Part shown: piece by piece, positions 50,611-59,805 of the stretch
Layout: every line of letters begins with the position of its first letter
Position numbering within the stretch: position 1 is the first letter of the stretch
NCBI GenBank assembly: GCA_965238125.1
Contig: OZ250179.1
Coordinates: 3,534,001-3,598,000 of the forward strand
Source: UBA6623 sp965238125
GTDB taxonomy: Bacteria > Acidobacteriota > Terriglobia > Bryobacterales > UBA6623
Direction: 5' to 3'
Length of the DNA: 64,000 nt
The notes under the pieces: generated by a model
Databases searched by the model: none
What the model was told of the DNA's origin: nothing
The model's input: the letters and a program-made list of their open reading frames with translations, nothing else
Made by a program: the position numbers and the translations under genes

Positions 50611-53600
50611 TCAGTGATAGTCGACGATTTCCACGTCACGGGGGCCATCGTCTTCTTTGAACGCCCATTCTCGCCATCCCTGGATCAGAGGAAAATACAA
50701 ACCCAGACGGATCGGCCGCGGGTCGAGAGACCGCATGGCGCGCGCGTAGCCCTCCATCTGCTCGCGGTACCGTGTCTGCTCGTTGTCGAGAAACGCATCG
50801 CGCCCGCCGCCCTCATGCGTGCTGGTCTTGTAGTCGATGATCCAGCGCACGCCGTCATCCACGAAGGTTCGGTCCAGGACAAAACGTCGGACCTTCCGTT
50901 CAACGACAGTCGACAAGGCGTATTCGCGTCGGTCGTCTTCATGCCCGGAAAGAATCCAGCGTCCCTGCTCGTCGGCCGCAGCGTTTCCGAGCGCAACGCT
51001 GGCGTGGGAGAGAGCTTCGTCCAGCTTCTCGCGGTCCAGGCCTTCCGACCGGAGAGCGGCACGGAGAGTGTCTTCGCGCACGGCCAACCCCTCCCGCGCG
51101 TGCATCTGCTGCAACATGCGATGCACCACAATGCCGACCCGCCGCTGGAGTTCGCCGGCCCATTCGAAGACGGGCCGGTGGACTCCAACCTCCTCGGAAT
51201 CCGCGCGGCTAGCAGCGTTCCAGGCGATATCTTCGGGTGGGGCGGGCGCCGTCCAGTCCAGGTTCAGCCGCCTCAAGGGAATGCCCGCAAGCTCCGCATC
51301 CTTTTGAAGCTGCGTGTCTTGCCCGCCTGACCCCCGGAGCGTCTCGACAAAATCCACCTTCACCACGCCCCAAATTTTACTCAACAGCACCCGTGGATCC
51401 GGTGCCTTGAACGCCCTCCCGTCTTGATCGAGCCGGGTGTGCCCCAGAAGATGCAGCCGCCGCCGGGCCCGCGTCGCAGCCACATACAGGAGGCGCGTGC
51501 TCTCCTGGTCGCTCTTGGTGGCATGGACCTTGCGCAGGTAGTCGTAGACGGGATCCTTGTCGCCTCCCACCTTATGGATCGGCGCAAGTAGAAGCCGCGG
51601 CTCCCCACTACTCATGTACTCCAGCCACATCAGCAGGCGCTGGTCGTCCGTTCGGGTCCGGCGACCGAGTCCAGGGAGGATCACCGTGTCGAATTCCAGG
51701 CCCTTGGCCTTGTGAACCGTCAGCAACTGCAACCCGTCCCCGGCTTCCACGTCGGACGGAGCGAACAGACGCGCGATGTCGTTGGCAAACTTCCGTTCAT
51801 CGCGGATGTCGAGACCGACCATGGATTGTTCGAGAAGATCGAGATAAGCAGCGGCGGCTTCCAGGTCGGTCCGGGTTTCCAGGCACGCCGGTCCCGCCAT
51901 CGCGATCCACACGCCTTCCACCCACCGCCGCACTGCGAGTGTGCCCCGCCGGTCAATCACGTCAGAGAGAACGGGAATCAAACGTTCGAGCCGACCGATG
52001 CCATCGGGCGACAAACGGGTCCGCCACTCCCCGGATTTCAAAATATCCCAGATCGCCCGGTTGAAATCGCCGTCGACGAGCGCGTGGAGATCCGCCAGTG
52101 TCAGGCCGCACCACGGCGCTCTCAGAAGGGAGAGCCAGGCGATCCGGTCCGCCGGATGCAACAGGGCTCGGGTGAGCGCGACAAGATCTCCGACGACGGG
52201 GCGCTCGCCGAGCGCGTCGATCTCGACGGCGCTAAACCGCTCCCCGGCTCTCCGCAGGGCCGAAACAATTCCGAAGAGGTGGGAACGGGATCGGACCAGC
52301 ACGGCAATCGTGCCGTCCGGATGCTGGGTCCGGGTCTCCCCGATGATCTTCAGAACCCGCTCCGCTTCTATATCCGGATCGCTCGAAAGGAACGCATGCA
52401 CACGCACGGCGTCCTCATCGGACTCCGTCCTGAACGGGACGGACGGCTCGTAGGTCACCGCGCCGGTGAACCGGTTCTCGACCGATGGAAACGCTGTGCC
52501 GAGCGCGCGGTTGACCCAGCCCACGACTCCCGCAGTGGAACGGAAGTTCACCGAAAGCGTGAGCGGGGTCAGCGCGACCGGACCGACGCCTTCGGTCCGG
52601 GCCCGCAGAAAGAGACCCACGTCCGCCTCACGAAAACCGTAAATCGACTGCATCGGATCGCCGACGAGAAACAGCGTCCGCCCATCATCGGGTTGCCAAT
52701 CCCCTACGAGCCGGGTCAAAAGCTCGTACTGGCTCTGGGATGTGTCCTGAAACTCATCGACGAGCAAGTGCTGGATCTGGCAGTCGATGGCAAACGCCAA
52801 GTCCGTGGGCTCCGCATCTGTGCCCAGCGAGGTCCGTGCGCCGATCGCGATCTCGGTGAAGTCCACACGGCCCTCCTGCTGAAAGACCGCCCGGAGCTGA
52901 TCGACCGCGACGGGAAGAAGCACCAGCAGTGCGCCCAGCATGTCCCACTGCGCGGCTTCGAACCGGGGGAGCGGGAGCGAGCGCACCGCGTGCAACCGCT
53001 CTACGACCGTGTCGTCGAGATCAATGGCATTGAGACGCTCTTTAGCGTTTCGGCCTCTGTCGCCGGCCGGAAACCCTTCGTTCTTGGTCAGACGCTGTCG
53101 CCGCGTGCCCTGCCCCGTCAGAAACAGTCCGGCCAATCCCCGCCATTGCTCGAGCGAATCCACCGACGCCGCGGGAAACCCCTGCAGGCCCACGCATGCC
53201 AGAACGTCGCCGGACTTGCCATCGCGGGAGAGGTTCCTGGCGGCAAACTGCGCCAGTTCGACCGTTTCGGTCTTGAAGCGTGCGGGGAAGATGGCTGCCA
53301 GCTCTCCGAGCGCAGCTTCGACGACTTCCCGAAGCGAATCCTCGAGCTCGTCGCGCAGACGTTCAACCTCGGGGTTCCCCACGACGTGGCGCAACCACTG
53401 GTCGCGGCTGGCCAGCATCGTCGCGAGGAGCTTTTCGACGGTCCCGAAGTTGTTGTCCAGATGCGACAGGAGTTTTGAGAGCGCCTCGGCAACCACATCC
53501 GGCGTCCGGGGAGAGTCCAGCATCTGGAGCGTTCCGGTTGCCGCCTGACGGTACAGATGGGCGGCATTGTCTTCGGGATGCGGGGGCGTACCCAGGCGCG

Positions 53601-54000
53601 AGACCCAGGGCATCTGCCGGACGAAGGTGGCGCACAATGAATCGATCGTCTGGATGCGAAGGCGACCCGGGTTCTCGATCAGGCGCCAATTGAACGTGTC
53701 GTTCCGCGCCAGTGCTGCCCGCGCCAGCTTCCAGGTGAAATGCTCGTGCGCGGTTTCGGGCGCAGGCTCGGAAGCGTTCTGAAGGGCGCCAATCACCCGG
53801 TGGCGCATCTGGGCTGCCGCCTTCCGCGTGAAGGTGATCGCCACAATCGACTCGGGTTGATCAGATAGACTCAGCAACGTGAGGAAACGCTGGATCAGGA
53901 GCTCGGTCTTTCCCGAACCCGCCGGCGCCTGCACGATAAACGACTGTGAATGATCGAGCGCCCGCCTCCGTTGCTCCTGATCCTGAATGCGGTCAGGCAT
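50611..54000 (-). CDS. UvrD/AddA-type helicase-nuclease
   Basis: From ATG 54000 the protein has 1129 residues. Superfamily 1 helicase motifs in order: Walker A APAGSGKTELL (about 25-35), AITFTRKAAAQMRHR, LLVDEFQDTSQSQYELL, VGDPMQSIYGFREADVG, and LLTVHKAKGLEFDTVILPG. The C-terminus has a PD-(D/E)XK nuclease motif in WIIDYKTSTHEGG. It pairs with the upstream AddB-like gene by an 8-base overlap. The pair processes double-strand breaks for recombination in place of RecBCD. The open extension upstream of 54000 belongs to the partner gene's region. Confidence 0.92.
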   Translation of the reverse strand: MPDRIQDQEQRRRALDHSQSFIVQAPAGSGKTELLIQRFLTLLSLSDQPESIVAITFTRKAAAQMRHRVIGALQNASEPAPETAHEHFTWKLARAALARNDTFNWRLIENPGRLRIQTIDSLCATFVRQMPWVSRLGTPPHPEDNAAHLYRQAATGTLQMLDSPRTPDVVAEALSKLLSHLDNNFGTVEKLLATMLASRDQWLRHVVGNPEVERLRDELEDSLREVVEAALGELAAIFPARFKTETVELAQFAARNLSRDGKSGDVLACVGLQGFPAASVDSLEQWRGLAGLFLTGQGTRRQRLTKNEGFPAGDRGRNAKERLNAIDLDDTVVERLHAVRSLPLPRFEAAQWDMLGALLVLLPVAVDQLRAVFQQEGRVDFTEIAIGARTSLGTDAEPTDLAFAIDCQIQHLLVDEFQDTSQSQYELLTRLVGDWQPDDGRTLFLVGDPMQSIYGFREADVGLFLRARTEGVGPVALTPLTLSVNFRSTAGVVGWVNRALGTAFPSVENRFTGAVTYEPSVPFRTESDEDAVRVHAFLSSDPDIEAERVLKIIGETRTQHPDGTIAVLVRSRSHLFGIVSALRRAGERFSAVEIDALGERPVVGDLVALTRALLHPADRIAWLSLLRAPWCGLTLADLHALVDGDFNRAIWDILKSGEWRTRLSPDGIGRLERLIPVLSDVIDRRGTLAVRRWVEGVWIAMAGPACLETRTDLEAAAAYLDLLEQSMVGLDIRDERKFANDIARLFAPSDVEAGDGLQLLTVHKAKGLEFDTVILPGLGRRTRTDDQRLLMWLEYMSSGEPRLLLAPIHKVGGDKDPVYDYLRKVHATKSDQESTRLLYVAATRARRRLHLLGHTRLDQDGRAFKAPDPRVLLSKIWGVVKVDFVETLRGSGGQDTQLQKDAELAGIPLRRLNLDWTAPAPPEDIAWNAASRADSEEVGVHRPVFEWAGELQRRVGIVVHRMLQQMHAREGLAVREDTLRAALRSEGLDREKLDEALSHASVALGNAAADEQGRWILSGHEDDRREYALSTVVERKVRRFVLDRTFVDDGVRWIIDYKTSTHEGGGRDAFLDNEQTRYREQMEGYARAMRSLDPRPIRLGLYFPLIQGWREWAFKEDDGPRDVEIVDYH

Positions 54001-56644
54001 CCGTGTACTCCCCGCCAGCATCCCAGGCACGCTGAGCCTCGTTGATCCGGCAAAGCGTCGGCAGCGCGCAGTACTGGCAGCTCTTGCGACGGTCCTTCGG
54101 GTCCACTGCGGCCCGACCTTCCCGGAAATCGTCCCCCAACTGATCGAGCACGTCCTGCCAGCCGTCAATCTTCTGGTCGATGGAAACCGCGTCCCGGGAA
54201 GGTTTGACGCCCGGAACCAAGCCTTCAGAATCCATCATCCCGGGGAATGCCACCTTCCCGGTCTTGAGCTGTCCGTAGAACACGCCGGCGACGGGAGCTT
54301 CGGCCGTGACGGCATAGATGGGAAGCTGAGGATCATTGGGCCGGGATCCGAACCAGTCCGAAGCACTGCATTCGCCGGTCTTGTAGTCAAGAACGACAGA
54401 GTCCCCGTTTTCGAGACGGTCCATACGATCGGCCCGGATGCTGAGATCAATCCCGCCCACCGTTACCCGCCGGCGGGCTTCCTGCTGGATCACGGTAAAC
54501 GGCTGACGCTCCCGCTCAAGCTGTAACCACTCCGCAATTACGCGCTCGACCCGCTTCTGTTCGATCTCCCTGAACCGCTCCCGCCGCAGAGCCCGCCGAC
54601 GCCGCCCAAAAGCATACAGCTCGGCAGCCACCGTCCTCCGCACGATATCGGCCAGTTGCTCGTCGCCCGTCGAAAGCAGACCGGCATGCGAACCCAGCAC
54701 ATCCCAGATCCTCTGAAGCACCCGGTGAATCAGAAGCCCGCGGTCCAGCGCGCTCAATCCGGTTTCGGCCTCATCCAACTCCGTCGCCCCCAGGCGCAGT
54801 TCGGCAAACGCCTTGAACGGGCACATCGCCTGAAGCTTGAACAGCGACGTCCCGCCGCCGGCAGACGCCTCCGCCAACCCGGGCCCGTTGTGATCCTCCA
54901 CAACCTCACACCGGCGAGACTCCCGGAGAGCATGGACGTAACGATCGGAACCCAGGAGCCCCAGCTCTTCCGCCTCCACCTCCGGCAGCGTCTGGAAGAG
55001 CGGACTGACTCTCAGATCGGAATCATCTGCACGTTGGGGATAGCTGACAACGACACTAGGTGCGCTGGCCACGAGCCGCGCGGTCAGCGTGTGTGCAAAT
55101 TCCAGTTCCCTCTCCGGCGAAGACCGCAGCAGATCGAACTTGCGCTGCAGCCGAAACGGCAGGAATGCGTCGGGGCTGGGCGGCGGCGGCCACGCCGCAT
55201 CGTGCATCCCCATGATCCAGAGGCGGTCAAAAACCAGGCCGGAAGTCTCGAACAGGCCGAGGATTTGAACCGGTGCCGGGTCGGACTCGGGCTGAAACTG
55301 CCCGGTTGAGGCCAGGCGATACAACCTCCCGACGGCCGCCTCCAGCCCTATGCTGCCGAGGACACTGTCCAGTCCGGCAAAGTCCGAAAGGAGTTCATGC
55401 CACTTTTTGATCGTCTGGAACTGAACACTGTCGAGGGGCCCGGCACCCGGCCATCCCATGGCTTCGAGAAGACCTGAGAACAATGCCGCCCAGTCGCTGG
55501 GCATCTGGTGAGGCGTTAACTCCTGCCGGAATTTGCGCCAGGCAATCAGTTGCGACTGAAGCTCCGGACAGTGGTACGGGACGTCGGCTCGCCCGGCCAA
55601 AGCAAGTACGTCCTGCAGTGAAACTTCCGGCTCTCTCAACGAACGCAGCGCGGCGTCCAGGAGGGCACGACTCGTCCACTCAGACGCCGCACCCCGAAGG
55701 AACGGAGATCGGAGAAGCCGGCCCAGCGTTTCCACCGGAATGCCATGAGGCCGGCTTTCGAGGACCAAAAATGCCGCGGCGATGATCGGGTACTCACCGA
55801 GCGGCAATCCCAGGGAAATATTGAACAGGCGGTGAGTATCCCGATCCGGCCGAAGATGGCTTGTGGGATGAAATGCTTCAGAAAAGATGCGCTCCACGCG
55901 GCCTCGGCACTGTTCGAGATTGGCTACCGCAATCCCTATTCGGAACTCCGGCGAGCTTGCCTCCGTGTCGGTCTCCAAAATCCGCCTTGCCCATTCGGCT
56001 GCGGCACGGATCTCCCGGTCAGTGTCGACCAGACTGATGCGGACAGCATCGCCCGGAGCTTGCGAGACCATCCGTTGTTTGACTTCGGTTCCCCGAGAAG
56101 TCAGCGTATCGAATAGTCGCTTCTGGACCGGCGTCAGTTCCAGGAACCCGACGATCTCAACCTGCTCGGGAATCGACATCGCCCTCTCTGCGATACGGTC
56201 CGCGATAAAGACCGGCAACTCCGCGTTGGACAACCACCCGTTCTCCCTCGACCGCCGCCGGAACTCCCGCGCCCACCGGTAAAACACCCTCGAGTCGGTG
56301 GAGTCGTTCCATTCCGGCGCATCCAATGGAAGGCCCCATTCACAACGAAGCCCCCACGCTTTCAGCGCGGCCGCGGCCGTTGCCGGAACTTCCAGCAGAA
56401 AGTTCTCCCCGTCGGCACGGATGATGTCCTCCCAGATCGCCCGCTCTTCAGATGGCCGAAGCAACCGTAGGGTCCCGCCAACTTTTCCGGAATACACCGA
56501 CGTATCCCAGAGTTCGGCAAGCCACGCCTGAAACGGAAGGATGTGCGCTGTCGGCCACGTCGAAAGACCGGCCGCCACCTGCTCCCGGTCGTATTCGCGC
56601 TGGAGTTCGCGGGACAGGCGCGTGGTTGCTGTGATGAGGGTCAT
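53993..56644 (-). CDS. AddB-like PD-(D/E)XK nuclease, partner of the UvrD helicase
   Basis: An 883-residue protein from ATG 56644 (or 888 from TTG 56659). It matches the 'probable DNA repair protein' type related to AddB: TLITATTRLSRELQREYD at the start, an inactive helicase-like middle (SLVDTDREIRAAAEWARR), and a C-terminal nuclease with IRADRMDRLENGDSVVLDYK. Four cysteines (CPFKAFAEL, then CQYCALPTLC) fit the AddB iron-sulfur cluster. As an intact co-transcribed pair with the helicase-nuclease it should be functional. Confidence 0.9.
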   Translation of the reverse strand: MTLITATTRLSRELQREYDREQVAAGLSTWPTAHILPFQAWLAELWDTSVYSGKVGGTLRLLRPSEERAIWEDIIRADGENFLLEVPATAAAALKAWGLRCEWGLPLDAPEWNDSTDSRVFYRWAREFRRRSRENGWLSNAELPVFIADRIAERAMSIPEQVEIVGFLELTPVQKRLFDTLTSRGTEVKQRMVSQAPGDAVRISLVDTDREIRAAAEWARRILETDTEASSPEFRIGIAVANLEQCRGRVERIFSEAFHPTSHLRPDRDTHRLFNISLGLPLGEYPIIAAAFLVLESRPHGIPVETLGRLLRSPFLRGAASEWTSRALLDAALRSLREPEVSLQDVLALAGRADVPYHCPELQSQLIAWRKFRQELTPHQMPSDWAALFSGLLEAMGWPGAGPLDSVQFQTIKKWHELLSDFAGLDSVLGSIGLEAAVGRLYRLASTGQFQPESDPAPVQILGLFETSGLVFDRLWIMGMHDAAWPPPPSPDAFLPFRLQRKFDLLRSSPERELEFAHTLTARLVASAPSVVVSYPQRADDSDLRVSPLFQTLPEVEAEELGLLGSDRYVHALRESRRCEVVEDHNGPGLAEASAGGGTSLFKLQAMCPFKAFAELRLGATELDEAETGLSALDRGLLIHRVLQRIWDVLGSHAGLLSTGDEQLADIVRRTVAAELYAFGRRRRALRRERFREIEQKRVERVIAEWLQLERERQPFTVIQQEARRRVTVGGIDLSIRADRMDRLENGDSVVLDYKTGECSASDWFGSRPNDPQLPIYAVTAEAPVAGVFYGQLKTGKVAFPGMMDSEGLVPGVKPSRDAVSIDQKIDGWQDVLDQLGDDFREGRAAVDPKDRRKSCQYCALPTLCRINEAQRAWDAGGEYTDA

Positions 56645-56891
56645 ATAGGGGAAGCTCAAGTCTCCAACGTGATTACACCAAAGGAGGTTCTTCTTTAGGA
56701 AAGACTCCTCTTGGGGGCAGGCTTGCCCCCTCTCAGCAGCAAGCGAAGCAGCCCGACTGGTAGTGCGCCACGATCAGTCCATCGCGGTTGATGGTCTTTG
56801 CGCGTCTAGCAACGCCCCCGCGCAAAAAGACGTTCGTAGCCTTGGTCTGCAAGAAATCCCGCGAGATCGGCTGTTCAAATAGCACAGACAC
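56645..56891. other. Short spacer, no gene supported
   Basis: On the minus strand the frame after the antitoxin stop is open for about 70 codons (GTG 56891; FLQTKATNVFLRGGVARRAK) but has no recognised family. A GGGGGCAGGCTTGCCCCC hairpin lies at 56714-56731 and could terminate transcription from the toxin-antitoxin pair. Confidence 0.35.
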
Positions 56892-57224
56892 TCACGGATG
56901 CGCCGGCGCTTCTTCAGCGGTCAGGTGCGGGTGAATGTCGATCTGCACGTCTACATGCTGGCCGAGCTTGTTGAGCACGGTCATCAGTCGGTCAATGGTG
57001 AAGCGGTCAAGCTGCACGTTGCGAATGCGGGTAAAGTCCGCATGGCTGACACCGGTGCGACCCTCGGCCTTGCGCGTCGAAAGCTCTTCGTCGTCAAGAA
57101 TGCCGATGATGCGGGCGGCTAGAAGCGCCTTGGTCTGCTGCACGTCGGCGTCAGCGCGCCCGAAGTCACGGAAGACATTGCCGCTGCCGTGCACCAGCTT
57201 AAAATCGTCGTCTGTCTTGCTCAT
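56892..57224 (-). CDS. XRE-type antitoxin (HigA-like)
   Basis: A 110-residue helix-turn-helix protein: the core DEELSTRKAEGRTGVSHADFTRIRN is followed by LDRFTIDRLMTVLNKLGQ, typical of small XRE antitoxins that pair with Gp49/HigB-like toxins. Its ATG overlaps the toxin stop (ATGA). The toxin is N-terminally truncated, so this is an antitoxin left with a defective toxin. Confidence 0.85.
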   Translation of the reverse strand: MSKTDDDFKLVHGSGNVFRDFGRADADVQQTKALLAARIIGILDDEELSTRKAEGRTGVSHADFTRIRNVQLDRFTIDRLMTVLNKLGQHVDVQIDIHPHLTAEEAPAHP

Positions 57225-57442
57225 TGCTGTAACTCCTTCTTCAATTGTTTAAGACGCTCGCGGATCAGATCGATATCCTTCTTCGGGGTCTTGATGCACT
57301 GCTTCGCCTTCTTCTGGAAGGCGTGCAAAACCCAAAGCCGCTCCCCGAACTGCAGAGTGTAGACCGTCCGACACGCATCAGTGCGGTACTTGAGCGCCAC
57401 CTCGAATACGCCGGAATCGGCCGGGTATCTCTGCTTCTCATA
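57221..57442 (-). pseudogene. HigB/Gp49-like toxin, N-terminus missing
   Basis: The C-terminal two-thirds of a RelE-superfamily toxin: GVFEVALKYRTDACRTVY, LWVLHAFQKKAKQ, IKTPKKDIDLIRERL. Upstream of about 57440 the frame stays open to 58015 but the sequence no longer resembles the family, and no start lies at the expected place. About 40-50 N-terminal residues have been replaced by unrelated DNA, so toxicity is probably lost. Confidence 0.7.
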
Positions 57443-57762
57443 TAGTATGGTGTCAAATATAACACCGAGCGTCAAGAGGAGCGCATTCCTAGGCTTGGGC
57501 CTGGTGCGTTGGACATCACAGATTGTGGCATCCAAGCAACGGGGCCTGTAGATCACCCTTCTCATGTCTCCCTGGAAGGAGAACCTGGCTATCCAAGCTG
57601 GCCTAACGGTCAGGCCTTCGAGACTCTTGCCCAGTAGCACTCGGATGCCTTGCTCCTTGCCTTCGAGCTTGGATTTTCTTGAGGCCACCTTGGGGATGAT
57701 CCCGATTACCCGCATTGCCTCGTGGCATGGCAGGCTGTGGAGGCGTTGGGAGTGGTTTCGCT

Positions 57763-57936
57763 TTACGACGGCCTGGGCCGCAGTTGATCTAGGAGCCGCT
57801 GGAGTTGGGGCCGCTCCCAACGCCCACCAGGCGCCGTCTCGCGAAAGATGGGCTCGCATCCAGCCTCTTTTAGCGCGGCGGCTTGAGCAGCGGTGTCCTG
57901 GACGTCTGTGGAAACGCGCGCATAACAGATCAGCAT
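57763..57936 (-). pseudogene. Tn3-type serine resolvase (tnpR) stub
   Basis: ATG 57936 gives 57 codons: MLICYARVSTDVQDTAAQAA with the catalytic serine in RVSTD, then FRETAPGGRWERPQL and RLLDQLR, where the frame runs into a stop at 57763. A normal resolvase is about 185 residues. The segment shows an earlier Tn3-family element passed through here, independent of the one starting at 61643. Confidence 0.85.
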
Positions 57937-58040
57937 TGCACAAAGGTATCGCCAATAGAATCAGTAATGCAATACGGTTTCGCAACGCCCAAGTCCTTGA
58001 GAAGCCGACAAGCACCGGATCGTTGCGTAACCGCTCGTTT

Positions 58041-58307
58041 GTGCAACTTGCACTCGTCTACGAGGGACGCAAGAGCGTCATCTTCGACATCGCTGGATAT
58101 CCACCCGGCGAACGCGTCAAGAACCAGATCGGGGCGCGCGAGGCTTTGCCCAAGCAGTACGGAGACGCGCCGGAGTACACCCTAGTTGTCGCGGGGGGTG
58201 ACACGGACATCAAACCCGTGCCGGCAATCGAACTCGAGGCGCGGATTAGACGTGCGCACTCGCTGATCTGGGCCGGCGGACGCCGGGACATCCCCTTTCC
58301 CTCGTAA
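58041..58307 (+). CDS. Unassigned ORF fragment
   Basis: In-frame GTG 58041 opens 88 codons: VQLALVYEGRKSVIFDIAGY, GAREALPKQYGDAPEYTLVV and ELEARIRRAHSLIWAGGRRD. The residue pattern is clearly protein-like, and the frame is open further upstream across the resolvase stub, so the 5' end may be lost. I do not recognise the family. Its last codons overlap the left arm of the inverted repeat 58290-58417. Confidence 0.35.
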   Translation: MQLALVYEGRKSVIFDIAGYPPGERVKNQIGAREALPKQYGDAPEYTLVVAGGDTDIKPVPAIELEARIRRAHSLIWAGGRRDIPFPS

Positions 58308-58417
58308 ACAGCCACGTCTGCCGGATCGGCCCGCAGCCGTCCAGGGCGCGAAGCGGCGCAGCGAACCCTTGACGGCGAGGACCGATCTGCAATCATCCGT
58401 GGCGAGGGAAAGGGGAT
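58290..58417. repeat. 15-bp perfect inverted repeat around a 98-bp spacer
   Basis: ATCCCCTTTCCCTCG (58290-58304) and CGAGGGAAAGGGGAT (58403-58417) are perfect reverse complements. The spacer has no coding signal. Could be the ends of a small mobile element or an attachment-like site. From 58418 to 58516 nothing else was recognised. Confidence 0.6.
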
Positions 58418-58516
58418 TCAAGAAGACGAAACCGGGCGATCCCGAGATATAGAACGATAACAACCTTTATCGTACTGTAGGGGTGGACTCACAGAACTCT
58501 TCCCTCCTGGCGCCGA

Positions 58517-58822
58517 TCACCGCTTCCGCTTGCTTCTCTTTTGCCACTGCCGCTCTCGGCGCTTCCACATCCGCTTGAGCATGATCTTTCTTTCGGGAAG
58601 CCGTATTCCCCCTGCCCGTGCGAGTTGAATCATCTCTCGTAGCTCTGTCTCGAACTGCTTGGGCGGCAGATGGGGTCGAAGCTCCGCAAGTTTCGGGCCG
58701 TGACAGTCCCGCAGCTTGCGCCCTTCTTCACACGGGCACGCCATGAGCGGCGGGGCAGAGTCATCCGCTAAGCATTTCAGCAGTGTCATTGCCTCAACGA
58801 GAGAAGTTTCGAAGAACTCCAC
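58517..58822 (-). CDS. Small SEC-C-like metal-binding protein
   Basis: A 101-residue frame from GTG 58822. The core MACPCEEGRKLRDCHG is close to the SEC-C zinc motif (CPCGSGxKxKxCH), followed by a helical, very basic C-terminus (MLKRMWKRRERQWQKRSKRK). The N-terminal part adjoins an IS256 relic in another frame, so the native start may have been lost. Function unknown; SEC-C domains often sit at protein ends as zinc-binding appendages. Confidence 0.6.
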   Translation of the reverse strand: MEFFETSLVEAMTLLKCLADDSAPPLMACPCEEGRKLRDCHGPKLAELRPHLPPKQFETELREMIQLARAGGIRLPERKIMLKRMWKRRERQWQKRSKRKR

Positions 58823-58920
58823 TTGGCCTTGGTCTGGAGACGTTTAGGGAGCTTGTCCAGGACATTTCCCAGCTTGTGGAACCAGTCGCGTTTCTCGGCC
58901 GTCTGGGAGGTCGAGTCCGG
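58805..58920 (-). pseudogene. IS256-family transposase fragment
   Basis: The stretch reads EKRDWFHKLGNVLDKLPKRL then QTKAK, the conserved segment of IS256/mutator transposases after the second catalytic Asp. Only about 35 codons remain, overlapping the start of the SEC-C gene in another frame. No IS256 ends were found. Confidence 0.7.
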
Positions 58921-58974
58921 CAGGGGGCGACCCCCATGATGGGGGAAAAAGGGTGTCTTGTCGGGTGCCTTGGT

Positions 58975-58990
58975 GTATCTTTAGGGATAC
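58975..58990. promoter_or_regulatory. Putative operator upstream of the RelE-type module
   Basis: GTATC and GATAC form a short inverted repeat with a 6-base spacer, 9 bases before the toxin ATG 59000. The position fits autoregulation by the antitoxin; the palindrome is short, so confidence is moderate. Confidence 0.4.
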
Positions 58991-58999
58991 AATCAGGCG

Positions 59000-59302
59000 A
59001 TGATTGAAGTCCGCCAAACCGAAGCGTATGCCCGATGGTTCGGGAAGCTTCGTGACAGGCAGGCAAGGGCACGCATTAACGCGCGCATCAGCGCGCGCAT
59101 CAGACGGTTGTCATTGGGCAATACAGGAGACGTTCGACCGGTCGGAAAAGGCGTCTCGGAGCTTCGTATCGACTACGGACCCGGCTATCGCGTGTACTTC
59201 GTGCAGCAAGATCAGTCCTTGGTGCTCCTATTGATCGGAGGCGACAAGAGCACTCAGAACCGGGATATCGCGAGAGCCCACGATCTAGCGCAAGGGCTAT
59301 AG
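59000..59302 (+). CDS. RelE/ParE-superfamily toxin (HigB-like)
   Basis: A 100-residue toxin of the 'addiction module killer' type: MIEVRQTEAYARWFGKLRDR at the start, then VRPVGKGVSELRIDYGPGYR and VLLLIGGDKSTQNRDI. This toxin-first gene order is normal for the subfamily. Such toxins cleave mRNA on the ribosome. It appears intact and is followed after 13 bases by its antitoxin. Confidence 0.92.
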   Translation: MIEVRQTEAYARWFGKLRDRQARARINARISARIRRLSLGNTGDVRPVGKGVSELRIDYGPGYRVYFVQQDQSLVLLLIGGDKSTQNRDIARAHDLAQGL

Positions 59303-59315
59303 AAGGAGGTAGATA

Positions 59316-59618
59316 ATGGCAAAGACGCTGACTCGTCCATGGGCCGCATCGGATTACCTGGAGAACGAGGAAGACATCGTTGCCTACCTTGAGGCAGCGT
59401 TTGACGACGGTGATTCTCGGCTGATTACGGCCGCCCTTGGCGACATTGCCAAGTCCAAAGGGATGACAAAGATCGCTTCGGAAGCTGGTTTGGGCAGGGA
59501 GAGTCTCTACAAGACGCTGTCACACGATGGCAATCCCAGTTTCTCCACCGTGCTCAAGGTGATGCAATCTTTGGGTATTCGGCTTCACCCGACTGTGATG
59601 CGACGTGCCCGCCCGTGA
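59316..59618 (+). CDS. Helix-turn-helix antitoxin of the RelE/HigB-like toxin
   Basis: A 100-residue protein of the 'addiction module antidote' family. The helix-turn-helix is MTKIASEAGLGRESLYKTLS followed by GNPSFSTVLKVMQSLGIRL. A strong AGAAGGAGG ribosome site lies before ATG 59316. Intact, so this module could stabilise the surrounding DNA. Confidence 0.93.
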   Translation: MAKTLTRPWAASDYLENEEDIVAYLEAAFDDGDSRLITAALGDIAKSKGMTKIASEAGLGRESLYKTLSHDGNPSFSTVLKVMQSLGIRLHPTVMRRARP

Positions 59619-59619
59619 G

Positions 59620-59805
59620 CTTGGCGATGGCGGTCTTGGAAACGCCCAGCGAGCCTTTCGGGCGCCCGAGCTTCCGTCCCGAGGACCTGGCTGGCCTGGG
59701 CGAGGCCCTCGCGGGTGCGCTCGCAAACGGGGAGGAACGCAGGGGTAATCTGGGACAGCGCGATACGGATGCCGAGGAGACCGGATTCAGCAGCACATCG
59801 AGCAA
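59620..59805 (-). pseudogene. Serine invertase (Pin/Hin-type) remnant
   Basis: Reading on the minus strand, CERTREGLAQA (one frame) is followed by SGRKLGRPKGSLGVSK (the next frame), together the hallmark stretch after the catalytic domain of DNA invertases. A frameshift separates them and both ends are missing. Confidence 0.6.

Noticed and set aside
51712..53478. 588-codon open frame on the plus strand
   Set aside because: It is antisense to the helicase-nuclease gene, whose motifs are unmistakable. The peptide is Arg/Gly/Pro-rich with no family resemblance; long antisense frames are expected at this GC content.
57443..58015. N-terminal extension of the truncated toxin as a real 264-codon protein
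   Set aside because: It runs antisense to and over the tnpR stub region in another frame and has no family resemblance upstream of about 57440.
58931..58945. CCCCCATGATGGGGG hairpin followed by A's
   Set aside because: For a plus-strand terminator T's should follow, and on the minus strand the T's precede the hairpin, so it is not a rho-independent terminator.
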